This document shows, piece after piece, positions 1 to 5,733 of a DNA stretch of 15,681 nt. The notes beneath the pieces are model-generated. The model was not told the DNA's origin and searched no databases. It saw only the letters and a program-made list of their open reading frames with translations. Location: assembly GCA_035500775.1 (NCBI GenBank), contig DATJWY010000049.1:1-15681 (forward strand). The letters are read 5' to 3'. A program made the position numbers and the translations under genes. Every line of letters begins with the position of its first letter. The first letter of the stretch is position 1. The DNA comes from DATJWY01 sp035500775 (GTDB taxonomy: Bacteria > Pseudomonadota > Alphaproteobacteria > Acetobacterales > Acetobacteraceae).

Positions 1-95
1 AAGGCAAGCCTTTGGAATCCTTTACTTAAGTGATCGGGGGACTGGGGCCTCAAGGCCCCAGCGGGTCCAGGGCGGAGCCCTGGCCTTCCCTTTGG
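1..95. repeat. GC-rich hairpin repeat, copy 1 (right half only)
   Basis: This is the AT-rich centre and right arm of a hairpin element that recurs at 6730-6950 and 15276-15441. Two hairpins are visible: CTGGGGCCT at 42-50 with AGGCCCCAG at 53-61, and CCAGGGC at 67-73 with GCCCTGG at 77-83. The spacer before them (TTGGAATCCTTTACTTAAG, 12-30) resembles the AT-rich spacers of the other copies. The sequence after the last hairpin (GCCTTCCCTTTGGATGCC) resembles the right end of copy 3. The left arm lies outside the window. Confidence 0.75.
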
Positions 96-145
96 ATGCC
101 TGATCCGATCCGGACGGCAACTCTTGGCTTCCCCATCGCTTATTG

Positions 146-189
146 CCAGCGGGAGACGCTCCCAACACGCCGTGGGAGCGTGTCGCTGG
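146..189 (+). promoter_or_regulatory. Long leader hairpin upstream of cioA
   Basis: A two-part stem is seen. CCAGCG at 146-151 pairs with CGCTGG at 184-189, and ACGCTCCCA at 156-164 pairs perfectly with TGGGAGCGT at 173-181. The loop is 8 nt and there is a 4/2-nt internal loop. It ends 51 bases before the cioA start. No T-run follows, so a classical terminator is unlikely. An operator, an mRNA-stabilising leader or the end of the upstream repeat are alternatives. The pairing is seen; the function is not. Confidence 0.5.
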
Positions 190-240
190 GGCGGACAGGC
201 GCGAGCCGTCCGCGCGAAGCAAGCTTCTGGGGGAGTTCCG

Positions 241-1647
241 ATGTTCGGCTTGGACGCCTCTCATCTGGCGCGGGCGCAGTTCGGCTTCACCCTCGCTTTC
301 CACATCGTCTTTCCCGCCTTCTCCATCGGCCTCGCCAGCTACCTCATGGTGCTGGAGGCGCTCTGGTTGCGCACCGGGCGGGGCGTGTATCTCGATCTTT
401 TCCGCTACTGGCTGAAGATCTTCTCCATTGGCTTCGCCATGGGCGTCGTGTCCGGCGTCGTCATGTCGTACCAGTTCGGCACCAACTGGTCGGCCTTCTC
501 GAACCGCACCGGCCCGGTCCTGGGTCCGTTGATGGGCTATGAGGTGCTGACGGCCTTCTTCCTTGAGGCCGGATTCCTCGGCGTCATGCTGTTCGGCCTG
601 GACCGGGTGGGACGGGGGCTGCACTTCCTCGCGACCAGCCTCGTCGCCATCGGCACGCTGATCTCGGCGTTCTGGATCCTCTCGGTGAATTCCTGGATGC
701 AGACGCCGGCCGGCTACACGATCGGGCCGGATGGCCGCTTCCTGCCCGCCGATTGGGCACAGATCATCTTCAACCCGTCCTTCCCGGTGCGCTTCCCGCA
801 CATGGTCATCGCCTCCTATCTCAGCGTCGCCTTCGTGGTGGGCGCGGTGGGCGCCTGGCATTTGCTGCGCGACCGCGGCAACGAGGCAGCCCGCGTCATG
901 TTCTCGATGGCGATGTGGATGGCGGCGTTGGTCGCCCCGGTGCAGGTCATCGCCGGCGACCTGCACGGGCTGAACACGCTGCGCTACCAGCCGGCCAAGA
1001 TCGCCGCCCTGGAAGGCAGCTTCGACCCGGAGCCCGGCACGCCGGCGATTCTGTTCGGCCTGCCGGACATGCAGGCGGAGACGACGCGCTACACGGTGGC
1101 GGTGCCGCATCTCGGCGCGCTGATCCTCACCCATGACTGGAACGGGACGGTGCCAGCGCTGAAACAATTCCCGCCCGATGAGCGCCCCTATTCGCCGCTG
1201 ATCTTCTGGACCTTCCGCGTCATGGTCGGGCTCGGCCTGCTGATGGCCGGGGTGGGCCTCGTTGGCCTGATGCTGCGCTGGGGGCACGCGCTTTATGAGG
1301 CGCGCTGGTTGCAGCGCCTGGTGATCGCCATGGGGCCGGCCGGCTTCGTCGCCGTGATCTGCGGCTGGATCACCACCGAGGTCGGGCGGCAGCCTTATAC
1401 CGTCTATGGCCTGATGCGCACGTCCGACAGCATCTCCCCGATCGGCGCGCCCGGGGTCGGCGTGTCGCTGCTCGCCTTCATCGTGGTCTATGCCATCATC
1501 TTCGGTGCCGGGGTCGGCTTCATCCTCAGGCAGATGGCCGTGCCGCCGCACCGGGGCGAGGCCGGGCCGGAGCCCGGCCTGCCGACCCACGCCGCAGGCA
1601 TCACCCCGGGGCCGGCCGCGCCCCACCATCCCCACCCCGCCGCGTGA
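241..1647 (+). CDS. cioA: Cyanide-insensitive cytochrome bd-type quinol oxidase subunit I
   Basis: 468-residue multi-pass membrane subunit that oxidises quinol and reduces oxygen to water without pumping protons. Comparison with E. coli CydA places the haem ligands at His21 (FHIVFP), His187 (RFPHMV) and Met328 (FRVMVGLG). GRQPY at 382-386 and the GDLHG stretch at 240-243 with the following QPAKIAALEG are family signatures. The Q-loop between about 285 and 325 is short, as in CioA enzymes rather than E. coli CydA. I chose the ATG at 241 because GGGGGAG lies just upstream and the mature N-terminus matches the family; the frame stays open to 124, but that extension looks non-coding. The C-terminus is Pro/His-rich. 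It forms an operon with cioB, 10 bases downstream. cydA is the alternative symbol. Such oxidases usually serve low-oxygen growth or cyanide tolerance. Confidence 0.95.
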   Translation: MFGLDASHLARAQFGFTLAFHIVFPAFSIGLASYLMVLEALWLRTGRGVYLDLFRYWLKIFSIGFAMGVVSGVVMSYQFGTNWSAFSNRTGPVLGPLMGYEVLTAFFLEAGFLGVMLFGLDRVGRGLHFLATSLVAIGTLISAFWILSVNSWMQTPAGYTIGPDGRFLPADWAQIIFNPSFPVRFPHMVIASYLSVAFVVGAVGAWHLLRDRGNEAARVMFSMAMWMAALVAPVQVIAGDLHGLNTLRYQPAKIAALEGSFDPEPGTPAILFGLPDMQAETTRYTVAVPHLGALILTHDWNGTVPALKQFPPDERPYSPLIFWTFRVMVGLGLLMAGVGLVGLMLRWGHALYEARWLQRLVIAMGPAGFVAVICGWITTEVGRQPYTVYGLMRTSDSISPIGAPGVGVSLLAFIVVYAIIFGAGVGFILRQMAVPPHRGEAGPEPGLPTHAAGITPGPAAPHHPHPAA

Positions 1648-1657
1648 GGAGGCTCCC

Positions 1658-2668
1658 ATGACCCTCGATCTGCCGCTGATCTGGGCCGGCCTGATCGCCT
1701 TCGCGGTGCTGGCCTACGTGGTGCTGGACGGGTTCGATCTCGGCGTCGGCATCCTGTTCGCCGTCGAGCACGAGGACGAGGATCGCGACGTGATGGTCAA
1801 CTCCGTCGCGCCGATCTGGGACGGCAACGAGACCTGGCTGGTGCTCGGCGGCGGCGGCCTGTTCGCCGTGTTCCCGCTTGCTTACTCCATTGTCATGCCG
1901 GCGCTCTACCCCACCATCATCGGCATGCTGCTGGCGCTGATCTTCCGTGGCGTCGCCTTCGAGTTCCGATTCCGGGCGGTGACCCGTGGCGGCCGCCGCG
2001 CCTGGGATGTCGCGTTCTTCCTCGGCTCCACCCTGGCCGGGTTCTGCCAGGGGCTGGCGCTCGGCGGGCTGGTGCAGGGCATCAAGGTGAAGGATGACGC
2101 CTACGCCGGCGGCTGGTGGGACTGGCTGACCGGCTTCTCCATCCTCTGCGGCATCGCCCTCGTGGTCGGCTACGCCCTGCTCGGCGCCACCTGGCTGATC
2201 TGGCGCACGGAGGGCGAACTGCAGCGCCGTTGCCGGCGGCATGCGCGGGCGCTCGGCGCCGCGACGCTCGGCCTGATCCTGGTGGTCAGCCTGTGGACGC
2301 CGATGCTGAACCAGGGCTTCGCCGAACGCTGGTTCACCTGGCCCGGCATCCTGCTGACGAGCCCGGTCCCGATCCTGGTGCTGCTGTTCGCCTGGGGGTT
2401 CTGGGAGGGGCTGTCCCGCCGGCATGAGGTGACGCCGTTCCTCTGCGCCCTCGGTTGGTTCGTGCTCTGCTATGCCGGACTCGGCATCAGCCTGTGGCCG
2501 ATGATCGTGCCGCCCTCGGTCACCATCCGGCAGGCGGCGGCGCCACATGACAGCCAGCTCTTTTTGCTGGTCGGGGCGAGCGTGCTCATTCCGATGATCC
2601 TGGCCTACATCGCCTACAGCTACTGGATCTTTCGCGGTAAGGTCGAGCACGGGACGCATTATCATTGA
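1658..2668 (+). CDS. cioB: Cytochrome bd-type quinol oxidase subunit II
   Basis: 336-residue membrane partner of CioA. Family motifs are near the N-terminus: VLDGFDLGVG at 22-31 and APIWDGNETWLVL at 51-63, the latter carrying the conserved Trp-Asp pair. Several hydrophobic helices follow, as expected for this subunit. The ATG at 1658 follows GAGGAGG by five bases, an excellent ribosome binding site that overlaps the cioA stop region. The same frame is open upstream to 1490, but that stretch is inside cioA and is rejected. The cioB stop TGA overlaps the ATG of the next tiny gene, which suggests translational coupling and co-expression of all three subunits. Confidence 0.95.
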   Translation: MTLDLPLIWAGLIAFAVLAYVVLDGFDLGVGILFAVEHEDEDRDVMVNSVAPIWDGNETWLVLGGGGLFAVFPLAYSIVMPALYPTIIGMLLALIFRGVAFEFRFRAVTRGGRRAWDVAFFLGSTLAGFCQGLALGGLVQGIKVKDDAYAGGWWDWLTGFSILCGIALVVGYALLGATWLIWRTEGELQRRCRRHARALGAATLGLILVVSLWTPMLNQGFAERWFTWPGILLTSPVPILVLLFAWGFWEGLSRRHEVTPFLCALGWFVLCYAGLGISLWPMIVPPSVTIRQAAAPHDSQLFLLVGASVLIPMILAYIAYSYWIFRGKVEHGTHYH

Positions 2669-2763
2669 TGCGGCGTCTGCTCTGGTTCGCCGGGTTGTGG
2701 GCGGCGAGCGTGGTCAGCGTGCTCGCGGTCGCCTTCCTGTTGCGACTGGTGCTGCGGCCATAG
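2668..2763 (+). CDS. DUF2474-like small membrane subunit of the bd oxidase
   Basis: A 31-residue ORF starting MRRLLWFAGLWAAS. It is one transmembrane helix with Arg residues at both ends. The start ATG shares its A with the cioB stop (TGATG), so translation is probably coupled. Single-helix peptides of this size (CydX, CydS, DUF2474) accompany cytochrome bd operons, and the RLLWFxGLW pattern is what I recall for DUF2474 proteins next to cioAB. The role, stabilising the oxidase, is inferred from family knowledge. It is easily missed because of its length. Confidence 0.8.
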   Translation: MRRLLWFAGLWAASVVSVLAVAFLLRLVLRP

Positions 2764-2764
2764 A

Positions 2765-2790
2765 CCGTGATCGGGTCAGGGTGATTCACC
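2765..2790 (+). repeat. Short sequence shared with the 4243-4276 palindrome
   Basis: CCGTGATCGGGTCAGG at 2765-2780 matches CCGTGATCGGATCAGG at 4242-4257 except for one base, and the following bases also agree partly. Here it leads into a small palindrome, GGTGATTCACC (2780-2790). It begins just after the stop of the cioAB operon, so it may be a degraded copy of a dispersed palindromic repeat or part of a transcript end. No T-run follows. Confidence 0.4.
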
Positions 2791-2827
2791 GGGCCGATGG
2801 CGCCAGGGGCGCCGCCCGCCGGTGCCG

Positions 2828-2854
2828 GGCTTTACAGGCTTTAATGGCTTTACC
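2828..2854 (+). repeat. Three tandem 9-bp GGCTTTANN repeats
   Basis: GGCTTTACA, GGCTTTAAT and GGCTTTACC follow each other without gaps in the cioAB to small-gene intergenic region. A bulged hairpin follows (CCTCaCACC pairing with GGTGGAGG, about 2874-2895). No coding frame explains the repeat. It could be an operator array or chance. Confidence 0.45.
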
Positions 2855-3021
2855 GCGCCTTTTGTAAAAATCCTCACACCATTCAGGGTGGAGGATGCAG
2901 GTCACAGCAGCAATCTCTGCGTCGCGTGCGTATCTTGTGGACAGCAAGCGGGACCTCCGGCGAAGACCAGGCCGGACGATCCCCGAAAGCAGCACAGAGC
3001 CGAGACGCGGGAGCCGACACC

Positions 3022-3216
3022 ATGACCCATCATGACACCACCGACACCTATGACGACGGGCTGGTGCACGCGCATGACTGGGCGCGCGCGCTTCCGCCCG
3101 GCACGCATCATCGCACCGGCCGGACCCATCCTGCCAAGCGCCCGGTGATCCATGTGGCGGAGGCCGCCGATTTCGACGACGGCCTGGTGCACGAGCACGC
3201 CTGGGCGCGCCAGTAA
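3022..3216 (+). CDS. Small His-rich protein with duplicated DDGLVHxHxWAR motif
   Basis: 64 residues, acidic and rich in His. Its distinctive feature is an internal duplication: DDGLVHAHDWAR near residues 11-22 and DDGLVHEHAWAR at 52-63, each preceded by an aromatic residue. A basic His/Thr/Arg/Pro linker joins them. There is no signal peptide or membrane helix. I chose the ATG at 3022 because GGGAG sits eight bases upstream and the N-terminus (MTHHDTTDT) is compositionally like the rest; the frame is open to 2926, but the extension looks non-coding. The two conserved His and the Trp per motif could bind metal or a partner, but this is inference. I do not recognise a characterised family. A terminator-like hairpin follows about 50 bases downstream, so it is probably monocistronic. 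Confidence 0.75.
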   Translation: MTHHDTTDTYDDGLVHAHDWARALPPGTHHRTGRTHPAKRPVIHVAEAADFDDGLVHEHAWARQ

Positions 3217-3268
3217 GCGCCTGACGCGCGGCGACCTGTCCCGCCAGATCGGACGGACGGCATCCAAG

Positions 3269-3302
3269 CGGCCCACGGCGGAAACGTCGTGGGCCGTTCC
3301 GT
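3269..3302 (+). terminator. Terminator-like hairpin after the small His-rich gene
   Basis: CGGCCCACG at 3269-3277 pairs perfectly with CGTGGGCCG at 3288-3296, with a 10-nt loop. It is followed by TTCCGTT, a weak T-rich tract. The position about 50 bases after the small gene's stop fits a transcript end. Confidence 0.6.
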
Positions 3303-3431
3303 TATCGGGGTGTCGTGGTGCGGGAACCGCACAACGCGGCGCCGGCCGAAGACGCCGGGTGGTCGGCCCCGTCGCCGGCAGGGCCGCCTCGCCCGGGCCG
3401 TCTCCGGCCCGGCAGGCCGTCGCGGTCGATG

Positions 3432-3463
3432 AAAATCCCGGCGGCGGGCGGTTACCCGCCGGG
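3432..3463 (-). terminator. Rho-independent terminator of the XRE regulator gene
   Basis: CCCGGCGG at 3437-3444 pairs with CCGCCGGG at 3456-3463. Read on the minus strand the stem is followed by ATTTTC, a short T-run, and it starts six bases past the stop codon of the minus-strand regulator gene. This is the classical layout. Confidence 0.65.
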
Positions 3464-3468
3464 GGGTA

Positions 3469-3951
3469 TCAACTGGGCGTGGCGGCGGATGCGGTGCGGC
3501 TGAGTTGTTCCGTCTCGGAGTGGGCGGCCAGGGCGCGCGCCATCTGGCTGAGCGCCTCCTGATGCTTCTCGTTGCCGATCATGGCGAAGTTGCGCGCGAG
3601 TTCCAGGCACATGCGCTGGCGCGACGTCATCTCGCTATGCGTACTCTCCACCGCGATGCCCTCGAAGAACCAGGACACCGGAACGCTCAACACCTGCGCG
3701 ATCTCGTAGAGCCGTCCGGCCGAGATGCGGTTCAGGCCGCGTTCATATTTGTGCGCCTGCTGATAGGTGACGCCGATCATCTGCGCGAGTTGCTGCTGCG
3801 ACAGGCCGAGCATGATGCGGCGTTCGCGAATGCGCGCGCCCACATGGCGGTCGGCGGCATTGGCTCGCGCGCTCGGTCGCGGTTCCCCCGGGCCATCGGT
3901 GAGCGTGGGGGCGGCGCCATCCAGAACGGCAGTCTCGAAAGATTCAGACAC
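3469..3951 (-). CDS. XRE-family helix-turn-helix transcriptional regulator
   Basis: A soluble DNA-binding protein of 160 residues from the start chosen here. The HTH domain is VGARIRERRIMLGLSQQQLA through MIGVTYQQAHKYERGLNRIS and ends with VPVSWFFEG, the form common in alphaproteobacterial XRE regulators. A helical tail with MTSRQRMCLELARNF follows and may mediate dimerisation. I prefer the GTG at 3951 because AAAGGGAG lies seven bases upstream. An in-frame GTG at 3975 would add eight residues but has only a weak ribosome binding site. It is transcribed alone, with its own terminator. Its target is unknown; the neighbours do not identify it. Confidence 0.88.
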   Translation of the reverse strand: MSESFETAVLDGAAPTLTDGPGEPRPSARANAADRHVGARIRERRIMLGLSQQQLAQMIGVTYQQAHKYERGLNRISAGRLYEIAQVLSVPVSWFFEGIAVESTHSEMTSRQRMCLELARNFAMIGNEKHQEALSQMARALAAHSETEQLSRTASAATPS

Positions 3952-4243
3952 GTCCGGGCTCCCTTTGTTAACCACTGTTTCTGCCTTACACGCGATTATC
4001 TGTCCGCGCGTAGCTTTTCCCGCGCTGCGCGCGCAAAAGTGAGATGTCCTGAGTATTCAGAGTAGTTTCGTTCCGGCGACTGAGAGGGAGCGTGGCGGGC
4101 AGGCCGGGGCGGCCGTGGGGATGGGGCAGACGGACCGGGTTTCAGCCCGGCTGAATCCGCTCCGCAAAAGTCCTTAAGAGCGCGATCGCTTGAGGCTGAC
4201 AGCCGGAAAGCGTGAATCGCGCTTTCACAACAATGCGCTAGCC

Positions 4244-4276
4244 CGTGATCGGATCAGGTTGACTGATCCGGTCACG
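4244..4276. repeat. 14-bp palindrome, dispersed-repeat candidate
   Basis: CGTGATCGGATCAG at 4244-4257 pairs with CTGATCCGGTCACG at 4263-4276 with one G-T type mismatch and a five-base loop. The left arm is shared with 2765-2780. It lies downstream of phaR, but no T-run follows on the minus strand, so it may be a REP-like element rather than a terminator. Confidence 0.6.
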
Positions 4277-4320
4277 GTCTGGTTTTGCGAAGCCGGGATT
4301 GCTCGCCCGGTCGAGGGCAC

Positions 4321-4338
4321 GGGCCGCGTTCGCGGCCC
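4321..4338 (-). terminator. GC hairpin just after phaR
   Basis: GGGCCGCG-TT-CGCGGCCC is a perfect palindrome ten bases beyond the phaR stop on the minus strand. The tight position suggests it ends or protects the phaR transcript. No clear T-run follows, so intrinsic termination is uncertain. Confidence 0.4.
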
Positions 4339-4347
4339 GGCCAGGGG

Positions 4348-5256
4348 TCAGCCTTGCCGCGAGCGGCGGGGCGGGGGGGCCGCGCGGGGGGCGGGTCCAG
4401 GCTCGGCCGTTTTCTTCTCGGCGGGGGGAGTAGGGGCGGCGACGGCGGTCTGGGCGGGCTGCGGCGAGGCAGCCTCAGTGGCGGTCTCGGTCGCCGCTTC
4501 GGTCAAGGTTTCGGTCGCCGCTTCGGTCGAGGTTTCGGGGGCGGTTTCGGGGGCGGTTTCGGTCTCGGTCGTGATCGCGGTCATGGTCCCGGCGGTGGCG
4601 GCTTCCGTCGCGGCCCGCACCATCTCCAGCGTGGCGGCGAGCTGGGCCTGCACGGAGGCCAGTTCCTCGCGCAGCGCCCGGATCTGCTCCTCATCGCCCA
4701 CCTGCGGCTGCGGCGGGACCGTGTCCTGCGCCGGCTGCGCGGCGGCCTGCGGCTCGGGCGTGGCCGGCGGGCGATAGAACGGCGAGAACAGCGTCATCGC
4801 CCGTTCCATCATCGCGATGTTCTTCCGCCCCATTTCCTCAAGGCCGGGCGGCAGGAAATTACCCATGGTCTGCTGCACGGCGGTGCGCACCTGCTCCTGC
4901 TGACGCGCGAAGGTCGACATCGTCTGTTCCAGGTAGCGGGCGACCAAGCCCTGCATGCTGCCGCCGTAGAAACCGATCAGCTGGCGCAGGAAGGCCTCGG
5001 GCAGCATGGACCGGCCCTTGCTTTCCTCTTCCACGATGATCTGCGTGAGAACGCCGCGGGTGATGTCGTCACCGGACTTGGCGTCATAGACGACGAAATC
5101 ACGGCCCGCCCGCACCAGCTCGGCGAGATTGTCGAGCGTGATGTAGCTGGAGCTTTCCGTATTATAGAGGCGTCTGTTGGCGTATTTCTTCACGACCACC
5201 GGCGGCTGGGTCGCGGACCCCTCCTGCTGGGGTAGGGTTTCCTCACTCTGCGTCAT
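4348..5256 (-). CDS. phaR: Polyhydroxyalkanoate synthesis repressor PhaR
   Basis: 302-residue regulator that, in this family, binds both DNA and PHA granules and represses phasin and PHA genes until granules form. The PHB/PHA accumulation regulator DNA-binding domain is at about 19-78, with KKYANRRLYNTESSSYITLD and FVVYDAKSGDDITRGVLTQI. The following region (83-165) carries the PHB_acc repeat type (LPEAFLRQLIGFYGGSMQGL). A coiled-coil stretch at about 188-222 precedes a low-complexity tail of Thr-Glu-Ala repeats and a basic end. The ATG at 5256 is chosen because GGAGGA precedes it by six bases; an upstream in-frame ATG at 5325 lacks support. The tail is longer than I expect for PhaR (commonly about 180-200 residues). 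The gene is divergent from a PhaC-like pair, a plausible regulatory target. Confidence 0.92.
   Translation of the reverse strand: MTQSEETLPQQEGSATQPPVVVKKYANRRLYNTESSSYITLDNLAELVRAGRDFVVYDAKSGDDITRGVLTQIIVEEESKGRSMLPEAFLRQLIGFYGGSMQGLVARYLEQTMSTFARQQEQVRTAVQQTMGNFLPPGLEEMGRKNIAMMERAMTLFSPFYRPPATPEPQAAAQPAQDTVPPQPQVGDEEQIRALREELASVQAQLAATLEMVRAATEAATAGTMTAITTETETAPETAPETSTEAATETLTEAATETATEAASPQPAQTAVAAPTPPAEKKTAEPGPAPRAAPPPRRSRQG
4490..4561 (-). repeat. In-frame tandem repeats encoding the PhaR tail
   Basis: Two 24-bp units at 4490-4513 and 4514-4537 differ at one base. Two identical 12-bp units, GGGGCGGTTTCG, follow at 4538-4549 and 4550-4561. Unit lengths are multiples of three, so the phaR frame is kept. 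They encode Glu/Thr/Ala repeats and could change in number between strains by slippage. Confidence 0.75.
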
Positions 5257-5388
5257 CTTGTTCCTCCGGCGCGCGGTGGTCGTTACGCTCATGTGTGAGC
5301 ACGGGCCAGCCTTGCCCGGGCGCATTGTTCCATAAGAGAGGCTTCGCCACTATATGGGCGGCGCCGTGAGGTTTGACAGGAATGAGGC

Positions 5389-5733
5389 ATGACGGACGGC
5401 TCGGGCAGGCGCATGCCGCCGGACCTGCAGGCAATGGCCCGAGACTGGGTGACGCTGGTGCAGAGCGAGTGCACCGCGCTCGCGGCCGATCGCGAATTGC
5501 AGGAAACCTGGCAACGCCTCGTCGCGGCCTGGGCTGCTTCCGCCAACAGCGCAGCCGCCTGGTTGCCGGCCGGTCCTGATGGACCGCCCGGACGCCCCGG
5601 GGCCCCTCAGTCGCCGGGGGCCCCGACCGCTTCTGCTGCACCTGACCCTCGCGACGCTGAAATCGAGCGGCTTGGCAGACGGGTGGCCGAGCTGGAACGG
5701 CGGCTTACCGAGCTGGAATCCGGCCGCCGCTGA
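5389..5733 (+). CDS. Small coiled-coil protein, putative PHA-synthase partner
   Basis: 114 residues. The N-terminal half is helical and begins PPDLQAMARDWVTLVQSECT; a Pro/Gly/Ala-rich linker follows at about 60-86; the end is a heptad coiled coil (IERLGRRVAELERRLTELE, 92-110). There is no signal peptide or membrane helix. The start is supported by AGGA seven bases upstream. The layout (helical, linker, C-terminal coiled coil, directly upstream of a PhaC-like enzyme and divergent from phaR) resembles a very short PhaE-like or phasin-like partner, but there is no motif that proves it. The downstream ORF is open in another frame well inside this gene, so the two overlap or abut. Confidence 0.75.
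   Translation: MTDGSGRRMPPDLQAMARDWVTLVQSECTALAADRELQETWQRLVAAWAASANSAAAWLPAGPDGPPGRPGAPQSPGAPTASAAPDPRDAEIERLGRRVAELERRLTELESGRR

Larger units (their letters stand above)
3952..4347. other. Gene-free, hairpin-rich intergenic region
   Basis: This lies upstream of the XRE gene and downstream of phaR, both on the minus strand. Next to the XRE gene is an imperfect dyad with CTTTT at 4014-4018 and AAAAG at 4035-4039, plus the small palindrome CTGAGTATTCAG near 4050. Farther right are TTCAGC-CCG-GCTGAA (4141-4155), GGCT-GAC-AGCC (4194-4204), GAAAGCG with CGCTTTC (4206-4226), the long palindrome at 4244-4276 and GGGCCGCG-CGCGGCCC (4321-4338). No convincing ORF is seen. A dispersed repeat or small RNA is possible. 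Confidence 0.6.

Noticed and set aside
22..1659. 545-codon minus-strand ORF opposite cioA
   Set aside because: It is rich in Arg, Gly, Asp, His and Glu with no family pattern, and lies antisense to a clear oxidase gene; long shadow frames are expected at this GC content.
2893..3030. Short ORF starting right after GGTGGAGG, overlapping the small His-rich gene
   Set aside because: The ribosome binding site is too close to the ATG and the product is an unremarkable Arg/Ser-rich peptide.
4480..4570. CRISPR-like regular repeats
   Set aside because: The units are contiguous, lack spacers and are in the phaR reading frame, encoding its low-complexity tail.
4285..5235. Plus-strand ORF opposite phaR
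   Set aside because: Its Gly/Arg repeats mirror the phaR tail repeats; PhaR homology on the other strand is clear.
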